A stretch of 39,706 bases of DNA from Acidobacteriota bacterium (GCA_021790995.1 JAJYFA010000013.1:1-39706), one strand, 5' to 3'; counted from the stretch's first letter, positions 17,258 through 26,092 are shown. Notes: a model not told the origin generated them from the letters alone. Numbers and translations: made by a program.

Positions 17258-17725
17258 CTACTTCGTCGCCAGCGCCGCCACCGGCACCAGCATGTCTTCC
17301 TTGCGCATTACCAGATTCGTCGCGTTCAGCGTGGCCAGCTCGAAGCCATGACCGTGGGTGATGGCGTCTGTCGGACAAGCCTCAACACAGTAGCCGCAGA
17401 AGATGCAGCGGTTGTAGTCGATGTTGTAGACCTTGGCGTATCGCTCCGACGACGAGATTCGGTTTTCGGCGGTATTCTCGGCAGCCTCGATATAGATGCA
17501 GTTGGAAGGGCAGGCCACGGCGCACAGAAAGCACGCCACGCACTTCTCCAGGCCGTTCTCGTCCCGCTGCAAGACATGCGCACCGCGGAAGCGCGACTCG
17601 AAGATCGCGCCGCGATTGGGGCCGGGGCCGTCAGGGTAGTTTTCCACCTCAGTCGGCGCGAAAGCCTCGCGCGCCGTAATGCTCATTCCCTTGGCGATAC
17701 CGGCAATGCTGCGCACAATCGACAT
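17258..17725 (-). CDS. nuoI: NADH-quinone oxidoreductase subunit I (two 4Fe-4S clusters), isolated
   Basis: About 155 residues. NuoI carries iron-sulphur clusters N6a and N6b in the peripheral arm of complex I. Both motifs are complete: C62, C65, C68 with C72 (CVACFLCAVACP) and C107, C110, C113 with C117 (CIFCGYCVEACP). The N-terminal GIAKGMSITAREAF helix and the RFRGAHVLQRDENGLEKC segment are typical. The ATG at 17725 is chosen over one at 17761. No Shine-Dalgarno site is seen, but TATACT sits about six bases upstream of the ATG, so a leaderless transcript is possible. No other nuo gene is in the window. The gene follows the secreted unknown gene by 60 bases and precedes the FkbM pseudogene. 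Confidence 0.94.
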   Translation of the reverse strand: MSIVRSIAGIAKGMSITAREAFAPTEVENYPDGPGPNRGAIFESRFRGAHVLQRDENGLEKCVACFLCAVACPSNCIYIEAAENTAENRISSSERYAKVYNIDYNRCIFCGYCVEACPTDAITHGHGFELATLNATNLVMRKEDMLVPVAALATK

Positions 17726-17785
17726 GCGATCAGTATACGATGGTTGCCGGGCGAAGATCACGGGGCCTGACCTCGCGAAGCCGTG

Positions 17786-18667
17786 CTAATAACGTCTGTG
17801 TCCCGCGCTGGATTGCCCGCGATTGTTGGCCGGAGGCGTGGTTACCGGTCGTCGCGCAGGATGCAACTTGAGAATCTGCTGGCACAGATCCGAGTTCTGG
17901 CCTCGTTCCAGGCCCTGGATTGCATCCTGTCCGCGGCAGAGGGTGACCTTCATGGCTTCGGCCTCTGCGCCGGTCAGTTCCACCGTGCGATCGAGGCCTG
18001 TCATCGGGTCCACGTCATAGCGAAAGATCATGTCGTTCGACTGCCGTCCTTTGCCGTAGTCGAAGTGGTTCCATGTGCACAGGTAGTCGCGGTCCTGAGC
18101 GCCCGGCATCAGGGCGTAAACCTGCGTCCACGTCACTCCCGCGGCGCTGTCCGGATTCATATTCCAAACAGGAATCCCCTGGCTGCCGCGTATCCAGCGC
18201 GCTGCCCACGTGTGGCCCACATAGTCGTAGTGAAAGCTCGTGAAATAGGTGCTGGCAGCGCAGTCGTGGCAGTTGTCGTAGAGAATCGTCGGCTCAGCGG
18301 GCGCGCCTGTGGCAAAGTTCTGCACATCGAACCAGCGCAGGTTCACGCCCTTGATGAGCGGTGTGATCAAGTGGTTGGTGAGCGATACATTCCAGATTGT
18401 GAAGCTGTCGCTGCTGGGCGACGCTTGAGATCCCTTGCGATCGGCCGTCTCCACCAGAGCGGCATCGTACTCCAGGCCGATCTCGCGAATGGCCGTCCAC
18501 TTCTCCACTGCAAGCGACCGCGTAACCCAGACCACGATGTTCTGGTCCTGGGGAGCATGAAAATCGACCCAGCGAAAGGTTCCGGAGGTTTGCTGGGCGG
18601 GGGCAGGAATGGCTAGCGCCAGCGCTGTCGCAATAACAGCGAGGCGGCTGAAAAGGTCAAACCGCAT
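17786..18667 (-). CDS. Secreted protein of unknown function
   Basis: About 293 residues with a clear signal peptide (MRFDLFSRLAVIATALALAI, cut after PAPAQQ). I do not recognise the family. The mature part is rich in Trp, Tyr and Asp and looks like a globular beta-rich domain. Cysteines fall in DNCHDCAAS, YLCTWNH, TLCRGQ and DLCQQ; the CHDC pair could form a disulphide or bind a metal or haem (it is not CxxCH). The C terminus is basic and Pro-rich. The ATG at 18667 is chosen because it begins the signal peptide; 62 residues upstream of it in the same frame look non-coding. It lies 83 bases after ubiD and 60 before nuoI on the same strand, so the three may be co-transcribed. Confidence 0.82.
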   Translation of the reverse strand: MRFDLFSRLAVIATALALAIPAPAQQTSGTFRWVDFHAPQDQNIVVWVTRSLAVEKWTAIREIGLEYDAALVETADRKGSQASPSSDSFTIWNVSLTNHLITPLIKGVNLRWFDVQNFATGAPAEPTILYDNCHDCAASTYFTSFHYDYVGHTWAARWIRGSQGIPVWNMNPDSAAGVTWTQVYALMPGAQDRDYLCTWNHFDYGKGRQSNDMIFRYDVDPMTGLDRTVELTGAEAEAMKVTLCRGQDAIQGLERGQNSDLCQQILKLHPARRPVTTPPANNRGQSSAGHRRY

Positions 18668-18750
18668 GGGTCTAGATATAACAGAGCAGGGCACGGTATT
18701 GCCCGGAGCTCGCACCATGTGAACACATGACGAACACAGGCGGAAACCGG

Positions 18751-20427
18751 TCAGAGCCCCAGCTTCTCCCACATCGCATCGACCTTCGCCTTTGTGGCGC
18801 GGTCCATCTCGATCATCGCCGGCCACGGGCGGTTGAAACCCTCCGCCTTCCACTTGCGCGTAGCGTCGATGCCCATCTTTGAACCGTAGTTGGGCAGGCG
18901 GCTCGCGTGATCGAGCGAATCGACTGGCCCGAGGGTGAACTGGATGTCGCGCTCGGGGTCGATGTTGTTGGCCACGCGCAGCACCACCTCGCTCATGTTC
19001 TGAACGTCGCAGTCCTCATCCACTACCACGATGCACTTGGTAAACATGGCCTGCCCCAGAGACCAGATGGCGTTCATCACCTTGCGCGCCTGGCCCGGAT
19101 AGCTCTTTTTGATCGACACGATCATCAGGTTGTGGAAGACTGCTTCGACGGGCAGGTGAACATCCACCAGCTCCGGAATCGTCATCTTCATCGCGGGCAG
19201 AAAGATCCGCTCCACGGCCTTGCCCATCCATGCGTCTTCCATCGGCGGCTTGCCCACGATCGTCGCCGCATAAATCGGATCCCTACGATGCGTAATACAC
19301 GTGAGATGGAAGACCGGGTAATCGTCCGGCAGTGTATAGAAACCCGTGTGGTCGCCAAACGGCCCCTCGGAGCGAAGCTCGCCCAGTTCCACATAGCCTT
19401 CAAGCACAATCTCCGCATGAGCCGGCACTTCGAGATCAACCGTCTCGCACTTGACGATCTCGACCGGCTTGCCCCGCAGGAATCCAGCAATCAGAAACTC
19501 CTCAACATCGGGCGGCGCGGGAACGATCGCCGAAAACGTCGTCGCCGGGTCTGTGCCAATTGCGACGGCTACCTCGAGCCGCGAACCTTTCAGGCTGCCC
19601 AAAGCAAGCTGCGCGGCGCCCGCAGGCTGCGCGGGAATCGCCACTGCGCCGCCCGCCGACTCGGCCATTACCGCGACGCGCGAAGCGCCCTTCGGGCCGT
19701 TCTGGTCCTGGTTGATCTCATCGGCTGAGACGGCCGCACGCAGCGCCTCGCGGTAGTGCTCCGCGGCCACCTTTTGCCGCTGCCAGTGCATGCCGGTGGT
19801 CTGCCCGTCGTAGACCTGCATGCGATACATGCCGATGTTGCGCCGGCCCGTCCGTGGGTCCCGCGTATGCACGCAGGGCAGCGTAATAAACCGTCCGCCA
19901 TCGTGCGGCCAGCATTTGAGAATCGGAAAAACGTTCAGGTCGATGCCTTCGCGCTGCACAACTTCCTTGCACGGCGCGTCCTTCGCGCTCACGGTCTTTG
20001 GAAAGATGTTGGCTAGTTCGGCCAGTTGTGGCAGCATCTTCAACTTGTCGAGGAATCCGCCCGTCGGCGGCTTCAGGTTCATCAGCCCGTGAATGCGCTC
20101 GGCAATTTCGTCGAGCCGCTCCACGCCCAGCGCCATCGCCATGCGCCGCTCCGAGCCGAACTGGTTAATGAAAACCTTCTGGCCGGGATGCCCTTTGATA
20201 TTCTCAAACAGCAGCGCCGGTCCTCCGGGCGCGTAACTCTCACCGAGCGTCCGTGCTCCATCCTTCGAGCGTTCCTTGCTCGATGGGTGGGAATGCGCGC
20301 CGATCTTGCTTACGCGGTCGGTGATCTCGGTAATCTCAAGTTCAGGCGAAACCTCTTCGCGGATGCGGCGAAGCTCGCCGTGCTTTTCGAGCGCTTTGAT
20401 CCAGTCGCGCAGATCGTCGTATGCCAA
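18751..20427 (-). CDS. ubiD: UbiD family decarboxylase (prenyl-FMN type)
   Basis: About 558 residues. UbiD enzymes use prenylated FMN to decarboxylate aromatic or unsaturated acids; in respiration they act in ubiquinone or menaquinone synthesis. Visible family parts are the N-terminal AYDDLRDWIKALEKHGELRRI (split here: AYDDLRDWIKALEK), ENIKGHPGQKVFINQFGSE, IGMYRMQVYDGQTTGMHW, the central PFGDHTGFY and the end SKMGIDATRKW. The last is typical of UbiD and of menaquinone-route members. A TTG at 20427 gives the conserved N terminus and has GGGAG seven bases upstream; the longer reading from a GTG at 20592 adds 55 Ala/Arg-rich residues without homology that I recognise. It follows the DedA-rhodanese gene. 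The substrate is not decided by sequence; quinone synthesis is a reasonable guess given nuoI nearby. Confidence 0.93.
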   Translation of the reverse strand: MAYDDLRDWIKALEKHGELRRIREEVSPELEITEITDRVSKIGAHSHPSSKERSKDGARTLGESYAPGGPALLFENIKGHPGQKVFINQFGSERRMAMALGVERLDEIAERIHGLMNLKPPTGGFLDKLKMLPQLAELANIFPKTVSAKDAPCKEVVQREGIDLNVFPILKCWPHDGGRFITLPCVHTRDPRTGRRNIGMYRMQVYDGQTTGMHWQRQKVAAEHYREALRAAVSADEINQDQNGPKGASRVAVMAESAGGAVAIPAQPAGAAQLALGSLKGSRLEVAVAIGTDPATTFSAIVPAPPDVEEFLIAGFLRGKPVEIVKCETVDLEVPAHAEIVLEGYVELGELRSEGPFGDHTGFYTLPDDYPVFHLTCITHRRDPIYAATIVGKPPMEDAWMGKAVERIFLPAMKMTIPELVDVHLPVEAVFHNLMIVSIKKSYPGQARKVMNAIWSLGQAMFTKCIVVVDEDCDVQNMSEVVLRVANNIDPERDIQFTLGPVDSLDHASRLPNYGSKMGIDATRKWKAEGFNRPWPAMIEMDRATKAKVDAMWEKLGL

Positions 20428-20601
20428 GGCCGTGCTCCCGGGAGCCGTGAAGCTCCATCCCTCATCGTAATTCCTGGCAGTGGCAGAGGCAGCCGCGAGT
20501 TCGAAGCAATCAAACGCAGCCTTCCGCGCAGCCGCGGCCGCATGTACGAAGCAAGCGCGCGCGTGTGCCGTGCGAAGAATCGGAATTCGCACTTTGAGCC
20601 G

Positions 20602-21576
20602 TCAATTCGCCGTTTTTGCCGCCGTCTTCACAGGATTGACCGGCGGAACCGCATCCATCGGAAAACCCAGCCGCTTCCACTCATCGTAGCCGCCGCGCAG
20701 AGGCCGTACGCGCTCTATGCCAAGGCGGTGCAGCATCATCGCGGTCTTGGCCGCTGTAGCCTCGCTGGGGCAGGTGCAATAGAGCACCACGTCGCGATCG
20801 CGCGGAATTTCATGGTGGCGCGCGGCCAGCGCATCGGGCGAGAAGTGACGCGCGCCCGGCAGCGTAAAGGGTTCCGGCAGCAGTTCAAGCGGATGGCGCA
20901 AGTCGACGATAAACACCGGCTCTCCCGCATCGATCAGGCGCTTCAGATCCTCGGGTTCCATGCGCGCGCCCGCCAGTTTGCTGAACACTGTGCGCTGGCG
21001 ATAAAGACGAACAGCGAAGAAGCCCACGATGCCGAGAAAAAGCAACGCGCCGGAGAAGCGCCCAACCCAGTCAAGCAGTCCGGAATTGCGCTTGAGCAGA
21101 TCGCCAAAAAAGCGGCCGCCGGCCAGCAGCGCCCCTACCCAAAGCACGGAGCCGATGCCGTCATAGAACAGAAACGCGCCGAGTCCCATGCCGTTATCGC
21201 CGGCCACCGGCGGCGCCAGTGTCGCCAGACCGGGCACAAACTTCGCAAACAGGAGCATCGCTCCGCGCCGGCGCCCAAACGAGTCCTGCGTGCGGCGCAC
21301 ACATGTCGCGGGCTCCAGCGAAAGCTTGCAGAGCAGGCGCAATACGTGGCGCCCATGGTTGCGGCCGACAAAAAACCACGCGCTGTCTGCGACGATTGCG
21401 GCCACCACACCAACAACGAGCGCCACAAAAAACTTCAACGGGCCGTCCACCGAGAGCGCGCCCGCCGCCAGAAGCACCGGCGCGGCAGGCAAGGGAATCC
21501 CCAATTGCTCCACCATTACCCAGGCGAAGAGCAGCAAGTAGCCATAGTTCAGCAGAATTTGTGTGGGCAGTTCCAT
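20602..21576 (-). CDS. DedA family membrane protein fused to a rhodanese domain
   Basis: A 324-residue fusion. Residues 1-195 are a DedA (VTT/SNARE-associated) domain with about five membrane segments, the entry motif EQLGIPLPAAPVLLAAG and the re-entrant signature LLFAKFVPGLATLAPPVAG (residues 108-126). DedA proteins are now tied to lipid scrambling or undecaprenyl-phosphate recycling. Residues 205-320 are a rhodanese domain with the active-site loop YCTCPSEATAAK (catalytic Cys probably C267, with C269 alongside) and the RPLRGGYDEWKRLGFP end. It would face the cytoplasm and could carry a persulphide. The combination is known in several phyla. The ATG at 21576 fits. ubiD follows on the same strand. 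Confidence 0.92.
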   Translation of the reverse strand: MELPTQILLNYGYLLLFAWVMVEQLGIPLPAAPVLLAAGALSVDGPLKFFVALVVGVVAAIVADSAWFFVGRNHGRHVLRLLCKLSLEPATCVRRTQDSFGRRRGAMLLFAKFVPGLATLAPPVAGDNGMGLGAFLFYDGIGSVLWVGALLAGGRFFGDLLKRNSGLLDWVGRFSGALLFLGIVGFFAVRLYRQRTVFSKLAGARMEPEDLKRLIDAGEPVFIVDLRHPLELLPEPFTLPGARHFSPDALAARHHEIPRDRDVVLYCTCPSEATAAKTAMMLHRLGIERVRPLRGGYDEWKRLGFPMDAVPPVNPVKTAAKTAN

Positions 21577-21708
21577 GGCGAACCTTGCACCTTTGCGGAA
21601 TTAGTTGGACCGGCGGCGAACGCCGTGACGCCTGCTACGATGAACGGCCCTACCTATGGGATGAATCTGATGAGAATTCGTCGCAAATCCGTCCGGCGAA
21701 GTGGTTCT

Positions 21709-22677
21709 TCAGTGAGCTTTTACCTGCGAACGCGCTACCTGCTCAATCACCCAATCCACCCATGCAGCCTGTTCGGCCGGACAGGCCAGGCGGCCGGGGT
21801 CGTTTGCCAGAACCGCGTCCACGAAGTTCCCGACCAGCGGCTCGTGGAAGTTGCCAGAGGGCGGCAAACTCTCGACGCGGCTTCCCTCGCGCGTGTTCAG
21901 GCGCAGCTCCGGACTGTTGAGTGGATCGAGATTGATCTCACCCTCCTCGCCGATAATGCGAAACTGGTCCCGCGTTATGCGCGAGTTCCATCGCACGTCC
22001 ACCACGCAGTGCACGCCGCCGCGCATTCCCATCAGCACAGTCGCCGAGTCCTCCACTGCCATCTGATGCGCGGCGTTAGAGCGCAACCCGCAGGCGCGCT
22101 CCGGCTTGCCGAAAAGAAAGTTCATGGCGTCGATGCGGTGCGACGCGATGTCGTAGAGCGGTCCGCCGCCAGCCATTGTCGGATCGCGCAGCCATTCCCG
22201 GCCCTCGATGTGGAGCCAAACGTGGCAGTTGCCTTCGGCCAGAACTGGCCGGCCGATGGCGCCCTCGGCGATGAGCTGCCGGGCGCGAACGAGCTTGGGA
22301 TAGAGACGGCGATAGTAGGAGACGCCAAACAACCGCCCCGACTCGCGCCCCTCGGTTACTATCTGCTCGGCCTGGGCAAAGCCGATTGCCATTGGCTTTT
22401 CGCACAGCACATGCTTGCCCGCGCGCAGCGCCGCAAGAGCAGCAGGCGCGTGCAACGCGACCGGCAGCGCGATGTAAACCGCATCCACCTCCGGAGCGGC
22501 AGCCGCCTCTTCAACCGTGGCCCAGGATTTTACGCCGGGAAACTCGCTCGCCTTGTTCGCATCGCGCGTCACGAACCCCGAAAGCACACTGCGCGGCTCG
22601 GCCTGAATCGCCGCGATCACACGCCGCCGTGCGATGTCGCCAATCCCGGCAATTACCCAACGTAATTTGTCGCTCAT
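21709..22677 (-). CDS. Gfo/Idh/MocA family NAD(P)-dependent oxidoreductase
   Basis: About 322 residues. The Rossmann N terminus is WVIAGIGDIARRRVIAAI, followed by VDAVYIALPVALHAPAALAAL and the family signature CEKPMAIG with the conserved EKP near residue 95. The C-terminal GFO_IDH_MocA domain starts near residue 125 (YYRRLYPKLVRARQLI) and includes GGPLYDIASHRIDAMNF, where the Asp and His are typical catalytic or substrate residues. Such enzymes oxidise or reduce sugars, inositols and their derivatives; the substrate here is unknown. The ATG at 22677 is preferred to one at 22716, as it is followed at once by the Rossmann strand. It is the first gene after the terminator of the division cluster and must have its own promoter. 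Confidence 0.93.
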   Translation of the reverse strand: MSDKLRWVIAGIGDIARRRVIAAIQAEPRSVLSGFVTRDANKASEFPGVKSWATVEEAAAAPEVDAVYIALPVALHAPAALAALRAGKHVLCEKPMAIGFAQAEQIVTEGRESGRLFGVSYYRRLYPKLVRARQLIAEGAIGRPVLAEGNCHVWLHIEGREWLRDPTMAGGGPLYDIASHRIDAMNFLFGKPERACGLRSNAAHQMAVEDSATVLMGMRGGVHCVVDVRWNSRITRDQFRIIGEEGEINLDPLNSPELRLNTREGSRVESLPPSGNFHEPLVGNFVDAVLANDPGRLACPAEQAAWVDWVIEQVARSQVKAH

Positions 22678-22714
22678 CTGGTCAGAATACCCTGTCGACA
22701 AGGATGCACCGCGC

Positions 22715-22740
22715 AAAAAAGCCGCCCGCGGGCGGCTTTT
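22715..22740 (-). terminator. Intrinsic terminator after the PBP gene
   Basis: A perfect 16-base palindrome (GCCGCCCGCGGGCGGC, 22721-22736) is followed on the minus strand by TTTTTT (complement of 22715-22720). It lies about 20 bases after the stop of the PBP gene. Four T residues on the other side could let it work weakly in the plus direction too. It separates the division/wall cluster from the Gfo/Idh/MocA gene. Confidence 0.85.
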
Positions 22741-22760
22741 GGAAAGGTTTTAAAAGGCAT

Positions 22761-24107
22761 CTACTGCGCGGCCTGTGTGGTTGCCGCTGGAGCGTTCCGC
22801 GCATCCTGGTTTTTCTCGGCAAAGTAGTCGTGATCCCACAGGTTTTTGTAAAACTCGCCCGTCAGCTCTGCGGCGCGCGGCCCGAAGGTCGGCCGTCCGC
22901 CTTCGAGAAAGAAGACCGTCACCATCGCGCCCTGCGGCGATTCGGAGTAGGAAGCAAACCAGCCGAAGCGGGTGCCCTCGTTGGAGCAGGTTCCAGTCTT
23001 GCCAAAGACCGGCAGCTCACGGAAGTTCAGGCGAAGCCGTCGGGCGGTTCCGTACTCAACCGCGCCCGCCATGCCGTCTTCGATCTCAGGCACATAGCGC
23101 GCAATATCGAGCTTGCGCTTCACGCGCGGTTGGAAATGCGCCAACTCTTCCGGAGTAGTGGGATGCTGCAGATAGTAGAGTGTTCCGCCGTTGGAGATGG
23201 CGACCACCAGCGCGCCCAGTTGCAGCGGCGTCATGGAAACACCCTGCCCGAAGCTGCACATGCGCCCCACGCCGCCTTGCGCCGCGGGAATCGGCGCGTC
23301 GGGATACTCGCCCAGTTGCTCGCCTGCGATGTTGTACCCGGCCAGCTCACCCAGCCCGAACTCCTTCGCATATTGGTGCACGCGCTCAAAGCCAAGCTCC
23401 TGGCCCAGCTTTTCGAAGTAGAGATTATTGCTATGGGCCAGCGCCTCGGTCATGTTCATGCGGAAGCCGGGCAACTGCACCATGGTGTCGCGCGTAACCA
23501 GACCCTCGGAGAGCGCAGCCAAGGCCACGCTCAACTTGATCGTCGAGCAAGGCTCCGCGCCTGGTGAGAGCGCCAGCTTCTGATTGACCATTGCCAGAAT
23601 GCGGCCGCTCGATGGATCGATGACCACCGCCGTGCCGTTCATGTCGCCGAGAGCATCGATCGCTGCCTGGCGCACTACCGGGTCTTCACCCCCCGTCACG
23701 TCACCTGCGCCAACCACGCCCTTGACATATGAGCTGGCCGTGAATCTCTCGTAATAGCGATGGCGGCGCCTGACAGAAACCCGGCGCACATGATTCTGGG
23801 CAGATCGCGTTCCCGCGCGCTTCGCAGCCGTGGACTTCGCGGTCGTGTGGTGGGTGGTTGTGTGTGCAGACGCGCTGTGTGCCGCCGAATGCGCAGTGTT
23901 GGTGTGTCTCGCCGGCCGCCGCGCCACGTGATGTGCCGCTGTGTGGTGCGTCGTCGTGTGGCGCGCCGCCTTGAGCTGCGACGCGTGCTTGGCATGATGT
24001 TCGGTGCTGGATGAAGTATCGAGCGCCGCCGCGCACAGAATGCCGAGACTAAAAACAATCAGGATGATTCCCAATGACCGAAAGCAGCTTGCGCAAGACC
24101 GTTTCAT
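22761..24107 (-). CDS. Penicillin-binding protein, transpeptidase domain with His-rich linker
   Basis: About 448 residues. One N-terminal membrane segment (SLGIILIVFSLGILCAAAL) is followed by a low-complexity segment (residues 37-87, 14 His among many Thr, Ala and Arg). A penicillin-binding transpeptidase domain fills the rest. The three catalytic motifs are S188-x-x-K191 (CSTIKL), S226-N-N (HSNNLYF) and K370-TGT (FGKTGTC). The FGQGVSMTPLQLGAL stretch is typical of class B PBPs. There is no recognisable PBP dimerisation domain between linker and active domain, so it is shorter than FtsI or PBP2. The ATG at 24107 has GAGGGG about ten bases upstream. It follows ftsZ after 476 bases and probably has its own promoter. 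The likely role is periplasmic peptide cross-linking or beta-lactam-interacting activity. Confidence 0.92.
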   Translation of the reverse strand: MKRSCASCFRSLGIILIVFSLGILCAAALDTSSSTEHHAKHASQLKAARHTTTHHTAAHHVARRPARHTNTAHSAAHSASAHTTTHHTTAKSTAAKRAGTRSAQNHVRRVSVRRRHRYYERFTASSYVKGVVGAGDVTGGEDPVVRQAAIDALGDMNGTAVVIDPSSGRILAMVNQKLALSPGAEPCSTIKLSVALAALSEGLVTRDTMVQLPGFRMNMTEALAHSNNLYFEKLGQELGFERVHQYAKEFGLGELAGYNIAGEQLGEYPDAPIPAAQGGVGRMCSFGQGVSMTPLQLGALVVAISNGGTLYYLQHPTTPEELAHFQPRVKRKLDIARYVPEIEDGMAGAVEYGTARRLRLNFRELPVFGKTGTCSNEGTRFGWFASYSESPQGAMVTVFFLEGGRPTFGPRAAELTGEFYKNLWDHDYFAEKNQDARNAPAATTQAAQ

Positions 24108-24583
24108 CCAACCAACACCCCTCAACTTTTGGACTTCGTGCCGCGCGTTCGCCCGTGGTCGACGCACTTTATTTTTTTGTTCTCATGCAGCGGGCCAATC
24201 CTCCTCTGCACTGCTGGCATGGTCATTCTCTTAGCTGGCCCCTCTTCGCTGAACCGCGCGGCCTGCGAGTCTGAACGGGAAACCACACGGTCCAATTCTT
24301 ACCTTAACCCAAATCGCAGAAACTCTGCTCACATCGCGGTCCCGGAGCCTGCAACGTGCAAGGGCGTTTCGCTCACTATACAGTGTCTTTGCTCATTTTG
24401 AAACCCGCACTTTTTTCCAATGCAAGACGAGCCTGAAGTGGAGACTCCCGCCGCTCGACCACGATGCAGCACCGGCCCGGAGTTCTGCTTTCGCAGGCGC
24501 GCCGCTTTTTGGAGTGCCCCCCAGTCTCGATCCTGAGCTACGGGAACGACGAACCCGATCGCACACATCCCTGCTGTCAGAAA
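24108..24583. other. 476-base gap between ftsZ and the PBP gene
   Basis: No convincing gene is present. A 79-codon minus-strand reading at 24329-24568 has no family resemblance, and a promoter-like element lies within it. The stretch is AT-richer than its neighbours near 24160-24420. It holds a candidate promoter for the PBP gene. No clear intrinsic terminator follows ftsZ. Confidence 0.5.
24379..24407 (-). promoter_or_regulatory. Candidate sigma-70-type promoter for the PBP gene
   Basis: Read on the minus strand, TTTCAA is followed after 17 bases by TATAGT (five of six matches to TATAAT). The -35 is weak (three of six). It would give a leader of about 265 bases before the PBP start at 24107. 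Confidence 0.35.
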
Positions 24584-26092
24584 TCAGAATTTCAACCGGC
24601 GTAAAAACGCAGGCACGTCCAGATCGCGCTCAGGTTCCTCTGCGGACTCAGAAAACAGCGACGGCTCCGGCCCCTGTGCCTGTACCGCCATCTCTTCTTC
24701 CACAGTGCGGCGCGGAGCCTCCTTGAAATCCGCAGCGTAATCTCTGGGCGGCTCTTTGCGCTCTGGCTCGCTTTCCATGGCGTCGAAGCGGGCATCAACG
24801 GACTGCGCCTCTGCCGAAGTAGCCGCGATCTCGCGCCTTGCCGCAAAATTTTCCACGTTGGCAGCCGGCGTCTCCGGCGCAGCCACTGTCACTGTGGTTG
24901 TCACGTTCGGCGTCGCCGCGGCAAAAAAGAATCCCTCGTGATTGTTTTCCGCCCTGGTCTCGTCTTCTTCACTCATGAATCGCGCGGGCGGGGCCGGCGC
25001 GTGGTCTGGTTCGTTTTCTGAGAGCCAGTTTCCCGGCGCTACCACCGGCACTGAAACCACCGGCGTCTCTTCCACGGTCAACATGCGCGCGCGCCGGTCC
25101 GGCATCTGGTCGCGGAAGCCCGTGGCGATCACGGTGATCTTCACCTCCTCGCCCATCTTCTCGTCGAGCACCGCGCCAAAGATGATGTTTGCGTCCTCGT
25201 GCGCCGCCGATTGGATAATTGACGACGCTTCGTTGACTTCGGAGAGCTTCAGCGCGCTCGATCCGGTAATGTTGATCAGGATGCCGCGCGCCCCGTCGAT
25301 GGCACCGGCCTCAAGCAGCGGCGAGGCCATGGCCGCCTGCGCGGCTTCCACCGCGCGATTCTGGCCTGAGCGCACCGCCGTGCCCATTACTGCGTAGCCC
25401 ATGCCGGCCATCGTGGTCTTCACGTCGGCAAAGTCGCGGTTGATGATCCCCGGAATGGTGATGATGTCGCTGATGCCCTGCACGCCCTGGCGCAGCACGT
25501 CGTCGGCCACGCGGAAACTCTCAAAAAAACCCGCGTCCTTGGCCACGGCCAGCAGTTTTTCGTTGGGAATCACGATCATGGTATCGACGCTGTCCACCAG
25601 TTCCTTCATGCCCCGCTCGGCCTGCATCAGACGGCGCTTGCCTTCAAAGGCGAAAGGCTTGGTGACGACGGCCACCGTAAGGATGCCCATCTCGCTCGCC
25701 AGAGAAGCAATCACCGGCGCCGCGCCCGTACCCGTTCCGCCGCCCAGACCTGCGGTCACAAAGACCATATCGGCGCCCTCCAATGCCTCGATGATCTTTT
25801 CCGAGTCCTCCAGAGCGGCTCTGCGGCCCACGTCAGGATTCGAGCCCGCCCCGAGCCCCGACGTAAGACGCACGCCGAGCTGCAGTTTCACCGGCGCCTG
25901 AGCAAGCTTCAGCGCCTGCACGTCGGTGTTGGCGGTGATGAACTCCACGCCCTCCATGCGCGCCTGAATCATGCGGTTCACGGCGTTGCCGCCGCCGCCG
26001 CCTACGCCAATCACCTTGATGCGGGCTCCCCGCAGGGGTTCCTCGTGATATTGAATCCGCATCTCACCGGCTTCGCTGTTTTCGTGTTCCAT
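24584..26092 (-). CDS. ftsZ: Cell division protein FtsZ
   Basis: About 502 residues, a tubulin-like GTPase that forms the division ring. Seen in order: [13 protein letters not shown] near residue 30, the ring loop GTP signature GGGTGTG (117-123), the PNEKLL segment, and the T7 loop [11 protein letters not shown] that completes GTP hydrolysis in the next subunit. After the C-terminal domain (TVIATGF) comes a linker of about 130 residues, rich in Ala, Glu and Pro, and then the conserved tail [13 protein letters not shown], which binds FtsA. The linker makes it longer than E. coli FtsZ (383). The start is uncertain: ATG at 26092, ATG at 26062 or GTG at 26146 are all in frame. ftsA is upstream with a repeat-like purine-rich spacer. 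Confidence 0.97.
   Translation of the reverse strand: MEHENSEAGEMRIQYHEEPLRGARIKVIGVGGGGGNAVNRMIQARMEGVEFITANTDVQALKLAQAPVKLQLGVRLTSGLGAGSNPDVGRRAALEDSEKIIEALEGADMVFVTAGLGGGTGTGAAPVIASLASEMGILTVAVVTKPFAFEGKRRLMQAERGMKELVDSVDTMIVIPNEKLLAVAKDAGFFESFRVADDVLRQGVQGISDIITIPGIINRDFADVKTTMAGMGYAVMGTAVRSGQNRAVEAAQAAMASPLLEAGAIDGARGILINITGSSALKLSEVNEASSIIQSAAHEDANIIFGAVLDEKMGEEVKITVIATGFRDQMPDRRARMLTVEETPVVSVPVVAPGNWLSENEPDHAPAPPARFMSEEDETRAENNHEGFFFAAATPNVTTTVTVAAPETPAANVENFAARREIAATSAEAQSVDARFDAMESEPERKEPPRDYAADFKEAPRRTVEEEMAVQAQGPEPSLFSESAEEPERDLDVPAFLRRLKF

Noticed and set aside
20026-22665. An 879-codon open frame on the plus strand
   Set aside because: It runs antisense to ubiD, the DedA-rhodanese gene and the Gfo/Idh/MocA gene, all of which have clear motifs. 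Its translation is Arg/His/Gln-rich without any family pattern, as is usual for antisense frames in GC-rich DNA.
24329-24568. A 79-codon minus-strand frame between ftsZ and the PBP gene
   Set aside because: No homology recognised, no ribosome-binding site seen, and it contains a promoter-like element; more likely spacer.
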